Source: Candidatus Kerfeldbacteria bacterium (lineage in GTDB: Bacteria; Patescibacteriota; Patescibacteriia; SBBC01; CAIJZX01). From it: 14,772 nt of DNA. Positions 6,222 through 13,936 of the stretch are shown one piece after another. The notes beneath the pieces were generated by a model. It made no database searches. It was given only the letters and a program-made list of their open reading frames with translations, and had not been told where the DNA came from. The position numbers were made by a program, and so were the translations under genes. Within the stretch, counting starts at the first letter, position 1, and the number at the start of each line of letters is the position of its first letter. The stretch spans positions 1 to 14,772 of the forward strand of contig JACRFO010000097.1 in assembly GCA_016217865.1 (NCBI GenBank), read 5' to 3'.

Positions 6222-9200
6222 TTAGACTTTGGCCAGGCCAATCGTCACCGTCGCGCCATCGAGCTTGATCTCGGCCGTATGGGTCGCACCCTCAAGGCTT
6301 GGTGTAGCCCCAGTTGCTTTGATGTCAGTTAACAACTGTTGTCCGTAACGATCAACGATGCTCGCAGCAACGGTGTTCGGGGAAACGTGGAAGATGATCC
6401 GGTCAGTTGGCATAAGTTTCGCACTTTTCCGTAAAGCGTTCACCTCACGGACCAGGTCACGCAGTAGGCCCTCTTCTTTCAGTTCATCGGTAATCGTCGT
6501 ATCGAGCGCAACAGTATCGCCGACGGTCCAATCGTGGTTACCTGGTAGCTGTTCCGACCAGTGGAGCTCTTTGACATTCAGCTCATCGCGGACGATCGCA
6601 TCGAGGTCCGGGCGGAGTTGCTCGGTCGTCACGACTTGCGACAACGGCTGGCGGACCTTGATCCCTGCTTTGGCGCGGAGGGCATGGCCTTGCTCCACCA
6701 CCCGACGAGCCGTAGCCATATCGGTCAACAGCCGATCATCGACCGTTCCCACTGTCGGCCACGCTTCGAGGTGAACGGATTCTAATGGCCCGCCGACCGC
6801 CCGATAGACGTCTTCCGCCAGGAACGGCGTAAACGGCGCCATCACCTTCGCGAGCTTGAGGAGGACATGGCGCAACACGGCGGCGGCAAGCGGGGCTTGC
6901 TCACTCTTGAAGCGATCGCGTGAGCGCCGGACATACCACGTTGACAACTCGGTTACGAAAGCGCTGATGGCGCGAGCGGCGCCAGTGATATCGTAGCGTT
7001 CCAGCCGTTCCGTTACGTCCCGGGTGAGCACATTCACCAGCGAATGAATCCATCGGTCAAGCGGATGCGTCGCCTGCTCTGGATCGCCTACCTCGCCGGT
7101 GTAGAGCTTCAGGAAACTGACAACGTTCATTAATATCAGGAATGTTTTCTTGACCCCTTCATCAACGAGTTTGGTATCGAAATTCTTCGGGTCCCAGGGT
7201 TGGTTTGTCGTGTACATGAACCACCGCAGGGCGTCGGCGCCATGCTGGGCGAACAGCTCATTCAAATCGCCGTAGTTCTTCAGCGACTTCGACAGTTTCC
7301 GCCCCGTCGCATCGTTCAAGTGCCCGAGGACGACGACGTGTTGGTAGGAGACGTGGTTCACGACCTTTGCCCGCTGGAGGATCGTACTGATCGCTAAGAG
7401 CGTGTAAAACCAGCCGCGCGTTTGGTCAATGGCTTCCGAAATGTAGTTGGCCGGATACGCCTCGCCGTTTTCGACTTTCTCCCGTTGTTCAAACGGGTAA
7501 TGGTACTGCGCAAAAGGCATCGCCCCTGAATCGTACCAAGCGTCAGCCACTTCCGGAATCCGGTGCATGGTCCCACGTTGGCAGTTCTGGCAAGGCCAGG
7601 TCACGCCATCAATGAATGGGCGGTGTGGGTCAAAGCTCCCATCAGGTTGAAAGAGTTGCATGGGCAGGCGTAATTCCTTCCAGCCGCCTTGTTCAACCCA
7701 ACTCCGCGGCACTAACTGCGTCTCACTCTGGAGACGGCTCGCCCACTCGACAATCAAGATGGGATCAGCGTGCGAGACGATCAGGATCGTTTCGTGTTCA
7801 TGACGCTGATCAATCTCGTGCAGCGCCGCGAACGTTCGGGCCCGCAGGTCATACCAGGTTTCTCCGTCGGTCGGAGCCGTCGTGAAACGATTGATCGTCG
7901 CCGCATACGCCTGGTACTCCTGGTGAGGTTTCTCGTCGTACCCAGTGCGGAATTCATTGAAGCGCTGATCCGCCTGCGGTGTAATCTTGAAATGCTGGCC
8001 GAGAATATCCGCCGTTTCGGTCGTGCGTCGTAAAGCTGAATGATAGATGATCGTTGGTTTTTCAGGCGCTAGCTGTTTCGCTAGTGCAGCGATTTGTTCT
8101 CGTCCGGCATCAGTCAACGGATACTTCGCGCTTGTTTCTTCGTCACTGTTGACCAACCCCAACTCATTATTCTGTGATTTGCCGTGACGGACAAAAATGT
8201 AACGGTTGCGAGTGGTAACTCGTTCGGAAAGTTCTTCGTAACTCCCGATACATTCCTGATGCTTGCACTGATCGCACTGCCAAACGGGGATCGGGGTCCC
8301 CCAGTACCGTTCGCGCGAAATCGCCCAATCTTTCACTTCCCGCAGCCACTCGCCAAATCGGCCATCTTTAATGTGACTCGGGTACCAGGTAATCGTCTCG
8401 TTGTTCTTAATCAACTGCTCGCGCAGTTTTGACATCATGATGAACCACGACGTCTTGGCGTAGTACAGCAGCGGATGTTTACAGCGCCAGCAGAACGGGT
8501 AGTCGTGGGTGTAGTGTTCGAGTTTGTACAAAACGCCGTGATCTTTCAGGTAGGTAATGATTTGCTCTTGCGTCTCCCCTTTCGGATCCTTTACTTCCTG
8601 CCCGGCCCACGGTTTCACCAGCGCAGTGAAGCGTCCTTGCAGATCAACCGTGTGGAGCTTAGGCAAATCGAGTTTCTGACCGAGTTCAAAATCTTCGACA
8701 CCGTACATGACCGCGGTGTGGACGACGCCCGAGCCATCTTCGGTCGTGACGAAGTCTGCGTCGGCAATGTAGTACGCCCGCTTACCGGTTTCCTTTTCCA
8801 GGTTCACAAAATCAAACAGCGGGACATATCGCTTCCCGATGAGTTCGGCGCCAGTGAGTTCTTTCATCACGGTGCGATCGCCTTCATCGAGTTTCGCGAT
8901 AAGTGCTTTAGCGAGAATGAGTTGATCGCCATTAGCAGCTTTCACTTGTACGTAAGCAACCTCACGATCAACTGCAAGCGCGACATTCCCCGGCAATGTC
9001 CACGGAGTTGTTGTCCAAGCTAGGACGTACGTTCCTGGTTCATCAACGAGTTCGAATTTGATATAGACCGACGGCTCCTCAACCTGCTCATATCCCTGCG
9101 CCACCTCATGCGAGGACAGGGCCGTACCGCAACGCGGGCAGTATGGGACGACCTTGTAGTCCTGCACTAAGAGGTCTTGGTCCCACGTCTGTTTGAAAAT

Positions 9201-9668
9201 CCACCACAGCGACTCAATGTATTCTGGCGTGTAGGTAATGTAAGGATGGTCGGTATCGAGCCAGAAGCCGACTCGGTCGGTCATCTTCTCCCATAGATCT
9301 TTGTACTTCCAAACCGACTCCTTCGCCTTCGCGTTGAAAGCAGCGATGCCGTACTGCTCAATGTCTTTCTTGCCGGAAATCCCCAAGGCTTTCTCAACCT
9401 CGATTTCGACCGGCAAGCCGTGCGTATCCCAACCGGCCTTCCGCTCGACGTGATAGCCCTGCATGGTCTTAAAGCGCGGGATGATGTCCTTGAACGCCCG
9501 GGTTTCGACGTGGCCGATATGCGGGATGCCGTTGGCTGTCGGCGGGCCGTCAAAGAACACAAAGTTCCCTTTGGGTGAGGGCTTCTGGAGCGTCTTCGTG
9601 AAGATCTGCCGTTCTTTCCAGTCCTTCAGGATCTCCTCTTCGCGTTCGGAAAATTTCGGAATGGCCAT
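6222..9668 (-). CDS. ileS: Isoleucyl-tRNA synthetase with an inserted histidine-phosphatase domain
   Basis: 1148 residues; charges tRNA-Ile with isoleucine. Class I signatures: PHIGH (49-53) and KLSKS (791-795, in GRKLSKSLKNY, the archaeal/eukaryal-type or ileS2 form). The CP1 editing domain shows TTTPWTLPGN (219-228) and GSGVVHTAVMYG (312-323). A zinc-ribbon pair CDQC (465-468) is followed not by its usual short linker but by about 185 extra residues (about 486-670). These form a histidine-phosphatase domain: RHG (494-496), SALRRTTETA (544-553), FNEFRTGYDE (570-579) and VSHAD (631-635), so catalytic H495, the conserved arginines and H633 are all present. The second Cys pair CQNC (693-696) and the canonical HRPFIDGVTW follow, then the rest of the catalytic core and the anticodon-binding domain (about 870-1148). 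The frame is uninterrupted, so this looks like a genuine domain insertion. recO follows 2 nt after the TAA. No Shine-Dalgarno; probably leaderless. Confidence 0.97.
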   Translation of the reverse strand: MAIPKFSEREEEILKDWKERQIFTKTLQKPSPKGNFVFFDGPPTANGIPHIGHVETRAFKDIIPRFKTMQGYHVERKAGWDTHGLPVEIEVEKALGISGKKDIEQYGIAAFNAKAKESVWKYKDLWEKMTDRVGFWLDTDHPYITYTPEYIESLWWIFKQTWDQDLLVQDYKVVPYCPRCGTALSSHEVAQGYEQVEEPSVYIKFELVDEPGTYVLAWTTTPWTLPGNVALAVDREVAYVQVKAANGDQLILAKALIAKLDEGDRTVMKELTGAELIGKRYVPLFDFVNLEKETGKRAYYIADADFVTTEDGSGVVHTAVMYGVEDFELGQKLDLPKLHTVDLQGRFTALVKPWAGQEVKDPKGETQEQIITYLKDHGVLYKLEHYTHDYPFCWRCKHPLLYYAKTSWFIMMSKLREQLIKNNETITWYPSHIKDGRFGEWLREVKDWAISRERYWGTPIPVWQCDQCKHQECIGSYEELSERVTTRNRYIFVRHGKSQNNELGLVNSDEETSAKYPLTDAGREQIAALAKQLAPEKPTIIYHSALRRTTETADILGQHFKITPQADQRFNEFRTGYDEKPHQEYQAYAATINRFTTAPTDGETWYDLRARTFAALHEIDQRHEHETILIVSHADPILIVEWASRLQSETQLVPRSWVEQGGWKELRLPMQLFQPDGSFDPHRPFIDGVTWPCQNCQRGTMHRIPEVADAWYDSGAMPFAQYHYPFEQREKVENGEAYPANYISEAIDQTRGWFYTLLAISTILQRAKVVNHVSYQHVVVLGHLNDATGRKLSKSLKNYGDLNELFAQHGADALRWFMYTTNQPWDPKNFDTKLVDEGVKKTFLILMNVVSFLKLYTGEVGDPEQATHPLDRWIHSLVNVLTRDVTERLERYDITGAARAISAFVTELSTWYVRRSRDRFKSEQAPLAAAVLRHVLLKLAKVMAPFTPFLAEDVYRAVGGPLESVHLEAWPTVGTVDDRLLTDMATARRVVEQGHALRAKAGIKVRQPLSQVVTTEQLRPDLDAIVRDELNVKELHWSEQLPGNHDWTVGDTVALDTTITDELKEEGLLRDLVREVNALRKSAKLMPTDRIIFHVSPNTVAASIVDRYGQQLLTDIKATGATPSLEGATHTAEIKLDGATVTIGLAKV

Positions 9669-9676
9669 AAAGTCGC

Positions 9677-9705
9677 GATATATCAGATCGCATAGATAGT
9701 GTACA
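9677..9705 (-). promoter_or_regulatory. Candidate promoter of ileS, predicted leaderless
   Basis: Minus strand TGTACA (9700-9705, 4/6), 17-nt spacer, extended -10 TGA-TATATC (hexamer 9677-9682, 4/6), then 8 nt to the ATG at 9668. An alternative -10, TACACT, lies slightly upstream. No Shine-Dalgarno precedes the ATG. Confidence 0.5.
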
Positions 9706-9727
9706 CGCTGGCCGTATTCCGCACAAG

Positions 9728-9761
9728 CAAGTAAAGAACCCTCAAGCCGCAGCCGAGGGCT
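9728..9761 (-). terminator. Candidate intrinsic terminator of the argS operon
   Basis: On the minus strand AGCCCTC (9755-9761) pairs with GAGGGTT (9737-9743, one G-T wobble) around an 11-nt loop and is followed by CTTTACTT. It overlaps the stop of the 78-aa gene and separates it from the ileS promoter. The T-tract is interrupted, so strength is uncertain. Confidence 0.5.
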
Positions 9762-9978
9762 CAGACTGACTCCGCTGTTCCGCTTCGCTCCGCAGCTGGA
9801 TCAGTCCTCTGATGATGGTCTCCGCGTAGACGATGATGACGCCGAGGACACAACCCACGCTGACGGGGAAGATCAGCCGTGGTATGAGCCAGTCGAGGAC
9901 TGACTCAAGGTGTGGTCCTAGGGGTACCATCACCCACAGGAACGCGATAGCTCCGGCCATCTTCAAGTACCCGCGCAT
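9742..9978 (-). CDS. Small two-helix membrane protein, 78 aa
   Basis: The start is set at ATG 9978 because GGAGG lies 7 nt upstream. An in-frame ATG at 10017 would add 13 residues but has no such site. The protein has two hydrophobic segments (about 7-23, AGAIAFLWVMVPLG; and about 33-55, PRLIFPVSVGCVLGVIIVYA) and a short charged tail rich in Gln, Ser and Glu (RSEAEQRSQSEPSAAA). Both termini are probably on the same side. I do not recognise a family. It lies 75 nt after the DUF167 gene on the same strand and ends at a terminator, so it may be the last gene of the argS operon or have its own weak promoter in the gap, where I see no clear -35/-10 pair. Function unknown. Confidence 0.65.
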   Translation of the reverse strand: MRGYLKMAGAIAFLWVMVPLGPHLESVLDWLIPRLIFPVSVGCVLGVIIVYAETIIRGLIQLRSEAEQRSQSEPSAAA

Positions 9979-10053
9979 TGGACGGCCTCCGGACCAAGAA
10001 CGGTTCGAGCACGACAAACAATGGCCGTAGCCTACTCTTCGCCCTTGGCGACG

Positions 10054-10275
10054 TCAAGTCCGAGCGATTACTTTTCGCCGACTCCGAGCGCCGCGCTGAA
10101 TCGTCAGTCGCGACACCGGCACAGCCAAGTATTGAGCGAGGAGCCGCAATACTGCTGCGTTCGCCTTCCCATCGTCGGCCGGTGCCGTGACTCGGACGAC
10201 AATCTGGCCATCACGTTCGCTGACCTCATTGCGCTTGGCCCGAGGTACAACCTTCACCTCCAGCATCATTGTCAT
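10054..10275 (-). CDS. DUF167 (YggU-type) protein
   Basis: 73 residues beginning MTMMLEVKVVPRAKRNEV. Typical DUF167 sequence: the opening VKVVPRAKRNEV, then IVVRVTAPADDGKANAAVLRLLAQYL and a basic end with GARSRRKVI (the long stretch covers roughly residues 24-50). The family is small, globular and widespread, and its biochemical function is unknown. The start is chosen at 10275 because this ATG overlaps the TGA of the glycosyltransferase gene (ATGA), implying translational coupling. The same frame stays open upstream into the glycosyltransferase gene, but that extension is not family-like. A second ATG two codons later is equally compatible with the fold. Confidence 0.85.
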   Translation of the reverse strand: MTMMLEVKVVPRAKRNEVSERDGQIVVRVTAPADDGKANAAVLRLLAQYLAVPVSRLTIQRGARSRRKVIART

Positions 10276-11423
10276 TTCTTCGACACTGCTTGGTGGTAAA
10301 CCTTGAGCGTAGCCTTCGCCGTTTTGGTCCAAGAAAACTTAGCGGCTTGAGCTTTTCCCTTCCGCCGTAACGTTGCGACGGTCGTCGGATTCGTCAGGAT
10401 GTTCTTCATCGCCATGGCCAGGCCCTCGACATCATTCGGGTCGACCAGCAACGCCGCGCTGCCGGTCACTTCTGGTACAGATGAGGTGTTGGTCGTGATA
10501 ACCGGCACGCCCAGCTGCATCGCTTCGAGTACCGGCAAGCCGAACCCTTCGTACAACGTCGGGAAAACGAAAGCAGCAGCGTGCTTCATCAAGAGAATCT
10601 TGTGGTTCTGTGAAACGTAACTAAGATATTTCACTGACGACGCCAGCTTCATTTTCTTAATCTGCGGGATGATGTGCTCGCCGCCGTAACCAATACCGCC
10701 GGCCAGGACAAGATCGGTGTGCTTGACCGCCTCCGGCCGCATCGTCTTCAACCGCTGCCAGGCCTTAAACAGCGTCACGAGATTCTTGCGCGGATCAATC
10801 GTACCGACGAAGAGCAGGTACTTGCGATTCAAACGGTATTTGGCGACGACATCATCGCGCTTGTCGTGGAGATCGAGTAGGGCCGTGTCGGCTGCTTCGG
10901 GAACCACCTGAATTTTCTGGGCCGGAACATTGAAGAGTTCGCGCAGATCGCGTTTCGTCGCTTGTGAAACCGCGATGATCTGCTTCGCCCGCTTCACGCT
11001 GCGAGGAACGAGGAGGCGGGTCGAGAAAAGCTGCGTTGGGAACCACTCAGGGTGGTGGTAGATCGCGAGGTCGTGGATCGTCACCACCGTCTTCCGCGGG
11101 TAGGTCAGCGGCGCGACATTCGCTGGCGCGTGGAATACCGTCAGCCGTTCCTTCAGGAGCGCCGCCGAAACGAGCATGTGCGAATAGGCAAACGGGAGGA
11201 ACTTTCCGTAACTCGAGAACGGGAAGAACTTGATGGTTGTATTCGCCTGCATGAACTCTTGGGTCGCCTCGCGCGGCATCCGGTAATCGAAGAACAACAC
11301 ATACTCATTCTCTCGATCGATATCGAGTAAGGTCCGTATCAGGTGGTACGTGTAGTGGCCAACACCGGCCCGCTCCCCCGCTTCCGGGTTGAGGATGGTC
11401 CGACAATCGATACCGATGCGCAT
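10272..11423 (-). CDS. GT4-type glycosyltransferase
   Basis: 383 residues, retaining glycosyltransferase of the GT-B fold (family GT4, formerly group 1). It transfers a sugar from a nucleotide-sugar donor. The N-terminal acceptor domain starts MRIGIDCRTI with a Gly-rich turn at 19-23. The C-terminal donor domain starts near KYLLFVGTIDPRKN (201-214) and contains the E-x7-E motif EGFGLPVLE (292-300), followed by GVPVITTNTSSVPEV (305-319) and a nucleotide-binding GSAALLVDP. The size and opening resemble mannosyltransferases that build surface polysaccharide, but the acceptor and donor cannot be read from the sequence. There is no signal peptide or membrane segment. The ATG is one nucleotide after the TAG of the ASCH gene, and its own TGA overlaps the next start, so it is embedded in a tightly coupled operon. 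Confidence 0.92.
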   Translation of the reverse strand: MRIGIDCRTILNPEAGERAGVGHYTYHLIRTLLDIDRENEYVLFFDYRMPREATQEFMQANTTIKFFPFSSYGKFLPFAYSHMLVSAALLKERLTVFHAPANVAPLTYPRKTVVTIHDLAIYHHPEWFPTQLFSTRLLVPRSVKRAKQIIAVSQATKRDLRELFNVPAQKIQVVPEAADTALLDLHDKRDDVVAKYRLNRKYLLFVGTIDPRKNLVTLFKAWQRLKTMRPEAVKHTDLVLAGGIGYGGEHIIPQIKKMKLASSVKYLSYVSQNHKILLMKHAAAFVFPTLYEGFGLPVLEAMQLGVPVITTNTSSVPEVTGSAALLVDPNDVEGLAMAMKNILTNPTTVATLRRKGKAQAAKFSWTKTAKATLKVYHQAVSKK

Positions 11424-11424
11424 A

Positions 11425-11763
11425 CTAGCGAGGTTGAGTACTAGTGAGTGTAAATTCCACCATTTTGATAGGCGTTTCCATCGTCACCTGCGGGCCGTAG
11501 TACTGGCGATACTGCTTCAGCATTTCTCCGGGATCACGGAAATGTTCGTGTCCGAGAAAATCAGGTTCTGTAATCTCTCCGAGTTTTTTCTCACGGATAG
11601 CCACGATCACGCCAGTGGCAAATACTTCCTTCGTCTCTGTATTGATCAACGCGATCGCGTCGCCGGACTGGAGATCTTTTTCATCAAAGAGCCGCCACGT
11701 CACGGTTTTTTGGCCACTCAAGATGAGCTGAATTTGGTTGCGACTAAATTTGAGTGATTTCAT
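11425..11763 (-). CDS. ASCH-domain protein
   Basis: 112 residues, one ASCH domain. ASCH folds are PUA-like and are associated with RNA binding or, in YqfB, with N4-acetylcytidine hydrolysis. Seen: SGQKTVTWRLFDEKDLQSG (residues 16-34), the characteristic G-x-K-T-x-T-x-R segment that lines the binding groove, then DAIALIN and VFATGVIVAI strands and a C-terminal GPQVTMETPIKMVEF. It is the right length for a stand-alone ASCH protein. The ATG comes 3 nt after the argS stop without a Shine-Dalgarno, so it is probably translated by coupling to ArgRS. That linkage suggests a role close to tRNA or RNA metabolism, but the activity is not established by anything visible here. Confidence 0.85.
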   Translation of the reverse strand: MKSLKFSRNQIQLILSGQKTVTWRLFDEKDLQSGDAIALINTETKEVFATGVIVAIREKKLGEITEPDFLGHEHFRDPGEMLKQYRQYYGPQVTMETPIKMVEFTLTSTQPR

Positions 11764-11766
11764 AGG

Positions 11767-13392
11767 TTACATGGTTTCTGGTTGCGACACCCCGATCGTC
11801 TGTAGTGTTTTCTTCAAGACGGTGTTCGTCGCTTGGAGTAAGGCGAGACGGTGCTGCCAGACTTTCCCGTCATCAATGACCCGGCAGTTCGTGTAGAACT
11901 CGTGGAACCGCGTTGCCAATTCCTGGGCGTAGAACGGAAGTTTGTGGGTTTCGATGTTCCGACCGACTTGTTCGATAAGTCCGGGGAACTTCAGGAGCGC
12001 TTTGACGAGGTTGAGTTCTGAGGTATGCGGCGCTTCGCTGCTCTTCACGATCGGTAGTCCTTTCAGCTTCTTCTGGATACTGCTCAAGCGGGTAAAGGCG
12101 TACTGGACGTAGTACACAGGATTCTTCTCCGACCGTTCTTTCGCCAGGTCAAGGTCGAAGTCCATGTGGGTCGAATTGCTGTGCATCAGGAAGAAGAATC
12201 GCGCTACGTCGAGACCAACTTCATCAACAACTTCTTCGAGTGTCACGTACGTGCCCGCCCGTTTTGACATTTTGACTTCCTGGCCGCCTTTAATCAAACG
12301 TACCAACTGCACAATTTGGACATCGAGTTTATTGGCGAAACCGAGGGCGGCGACGGCCGCGTTCAGTCTGCGGATGTAGCCATGGTGATCGGCCCCAAGG
12401 AAGAGAATTTCCCGGCTGAACTTCCGCTGGACGAACCGATTCCAGCGCAGCGCAATATCTGAGAGGAAGTAGGTCTTCTCCCCGTCCGACTTAATCAGCA
12501 CCCGATCTTTATCGTCGCCGAACGCGGTCGTCCGGAACCAAGTCGCGCCGTCTTTCACTTGCAGCAGGTCATGATTGTGGAGAACATCGAGCGTCTTCAC
12601 ATCGAGCTTCTTTTCGTAGAGGCTGCTTTCGCGGAACCAGGTGTTGAACGTAATACGCAGTTTCTTCTGCACGACACGTTGCATCGCGGTAATCATCATC
12701 CCGAGCACTCGGCCTTTAATCCGATCGCGCAGGACCGCGACATTTTGGACCTTGTACATGTGTAATTTCAGGTGCTTCGCCAATTCAGTGACGTACTCAC
12801 CCTGGTAACAGTAATCCGGATACTCCGTTTTTATCCCCTGTTGCTGCCAGTATCGCCGCAGGACCGACTCGGCTAGAATGTTCACTTGGTTGCCGATGTC
12901 GTTGAGGTAGAATTCACGCCAGACTTTCCAACCATTCAACGTCAGAACGTTCGCCAACGTATCGCCGCCAAACGCGCCCCGTCCGTTCCCGAGCGTCATC
13001 GGTCCGGTCGGGTTGGCCGAGATAAATTCCACCACAACCCGCTGGGCTTTACCCGACTGGTTTTCACCGTAGTGCTGGTCCGCCAGAATTCCGGCTACCT
13101 GCTTCATGATCCAGGCGGGTTTCAAGGTGAAGTTGATGAAGCCCGGCCCGGCGATGTCAGCTTTTTCGAGAATGGGTGCCAGAATTCCTAATTGCGCGAC
13201 GAGGTGAGTGGCGACATCGCGCGGTTGCTGGCCAAGTTGTTTGGCAATTTTCAGCGCAACAGTTGACGTGAAGTCTCCGAAGGTCGCCTCGCTCGTCGGT
13301 TCAACCGGAATCTCAACCGGCCCGATTGACGGGTAGGCCTTTGCAATCGCCTTCTCGAGGAGGCGGCGGAGGTGCTGTTCCGGGAGAATCAT
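11767..13392 (-). CDS. argS: Arginyl-tRNA synthetase with altered HIGH motif
   Basis: 541 residues from ATG 13392; a GTG at 13407 in the same frame lies upstream of the -10 box and is unlikely to be used. ArgRS attaches arginine to tRNA-Arg. Domains: N-terminal Add-1 (about 1-100, with EATFGDFTSTVALKIAK at 35-51), Rossmann catalytic core, and the DALR-type anticodon-binding domain (about 425-541). The core has SANPTGPMTLGNGRGAFGGD (125-144). The usual HIGH-equivalent (HxGH) reads T133-L-G-N136, so both His residues are absent. The KMSK loop VKMSKRAG (373-380) and FLGADHHGYI (331-340) are intact. The reading frame is clean, so the protein is probably functional. It heads an operon with the ASCH, GT4 and DUF167 genes. 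Confidence 0.96.
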   Translation of the reverse strand: MILPEQHLRRLLEKAIAKAYPSIGPVEIPVEPTSEATFGDFTSTVALKIAKQLGQQPRDVATHLVAQLGILAPILEKADIAGPGFINFTLKPAWIMKQVAGILADQHYGENQSGKAQRVVVEFISANPTGPMTLGNGRGAFGGDTLANVLTLNGWKVWREFYLNDIGNQVNILAESVLRRYWQQQGIKTEYPDYCYQGEYVTELAKHLKLHMYKVQNVAVLRDRIKGRVLGMMITAMQRVVQKKLRITFNTWFRESSLYEKKLDVKTLDVLHNHDLLQVKDGATWFRTTAFGDDKDRVLIKSDGEKTYFLSDIALRWNRFVQRKFSREILFLGADHHGYIRRLNAAVAALGFANKLDVQIVQLVRLIKGGQEVKMSKRAGTYVTLEEVVDEVGLDVARFFFLMHSNSTHMDFDLDLAKERSEKNPVYYVQYAFTRLSSIQKKLKGLPIVKSSEAPHTSELNLVKALLKFPGLIEQVGRNIETHKLPFYAQELATRFHEFYTNCRVIDDGKVWQHRLALLQATNTVLKKTLQTIGVSQPETM

Positions 13393-13398
13393 GACCCT

Positions 13399-13404
13399 AG
13401 TATA
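13399..13404 (-). promoter_or_regulatory. -10 box of argS, predicted leaderless start
   Basis: TATACT (5/6) on the minus strand lies exactly 6 nt (AGGGTC) before the ATG at 13392. No good -35 is seen at 16-18 nt. Transcription is expected to begin at the start codon. Confidence 0.6.
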
Positions 13405-13429
13405 CACTATTTCGCCGGCCTGTGGCGCG

Positions 13430-13438
13430 TGGTAGACT
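13430..13438 (+). promoter_or_regulatory. Extended -10 box of smpB, predicted leaderless start
   Basis: TGG-TAGACT is an extended -10 (TGn plus a 4/6 hexamer, 13433-13438), followed by 6 nt (ACCGCT) and the ATG at 13445. The -35 position (about 13410) is poor. The divergent argS -10 lies about 30 bp away. Confidence 0.6.
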
Positions 13439-13444
13439 ACCGCT

Positions 13445-13894
13445 ATGCCATCCTACGCCACCAACCGCGAAGCCCACCATAACTACACGATCCTCGAGAA
13501 ACTTGAGGCCGGCGTTGTGCTGTCCGGCGCTGAAGTGAAGTCGATTAAAAATGGCAGCGTCTCGCTCAAAGGCAGTTATGCGGCGATTCACGATGGCCGG
13601 CTCCAACTCCTGAATATGCACGTCGGAGCGTACAAACCGGCCGGCCATGTCCAGCGGTACGACCCGACCCGAACCCGGTCACTCCTCGTTCACCGGACTG
13701 ATATTGATCGCCTGATCGGTAAAATCCACTCCGCCGGCCTGACGCTCGTCCCCCTCTCGGTCTATAGTAAACACGGATTGATCAAAATCGAACTTGGACT
13801 CGCGCGCGGGAAGAAGGCCTACGACAAACGGCAGAGCATAAAGAAAAAAGAAGTACAGCGCAAAATCGGCCGGGCAATGCGGGTGAAGGCGTGA
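13445..13894 (+). CDS. smpB: SsrA-binding protein SmpB
   Basis: 149 residues, normal SmpB length. SmpB binds the tRNA-like domain of tmRNA and places it in the A site of stalled ribosomes. Hallmarks: an N-terminal block ATNREAHHNYTI (5-16), EAGVVLSGAEVKSIKNGSV (21-39) and LKGSY of the beta-barrel; GLARGKKAYDKRQ (117-129) at the start of the C-terminal tail; then a Lys/Arg-rich tail ending RKIGRAMRVKA that would become helical in the ribosome. The ATG is the only sensible start and has no Shine-Dalgarno; it sits 6 nt after an extended -10 box. Its RNA partner ssrA is encoded convergently about 135 bp downstream. Confidence 0.97.
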   Translation: MPSYATNREAHHNYTILEKLEAGVVLSGAEVKSIKNGSVSLKGSYAAIHDGRLQLLNMHVGAYKPAGHVQRYDPTRTRSLLVHRTDIDRLIGKIHSAGLTLVPLSVYSKHGLIKIELGLARGKKAYDKRQSIKKKEVQRKIGRAMRVKA

Positions 13895-13936
13895 AGCATC
13901 AGCGATAGGCGGCACCGGCAACGCACTATGACACAT

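Noticed and set aside
7640..8220. IleRS insertion as an assembly chimera
   Set aside because: The reading frame is continuous, the insert lies exactly at a domain-tolerant zinc-ribbon linker, and the host sequence resumes with the expected HRPFIDGVTWPC. A chimera is unlikely though reads were not available.
7616..9023. Plus-strand frames of 60-182 codons opposite ileS
   Set aside because: They are antisense to well-supported IleRS motifs and have no ribosome site or recognisable domain.
10276..10332. Longer DUF167 start at 10332
   Set aside because: The extension is inside the glycosyltransferase coding region and not family-like. The ATGA overlap at 10275 explains the start.
13393..13407. 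GTG start of argS at 13407
   Set aside because: It lies upstream of the -10 box and would not be on the transcript predicted from TATACT. ATG 13392 gives a normal ArgRS N-terminus.
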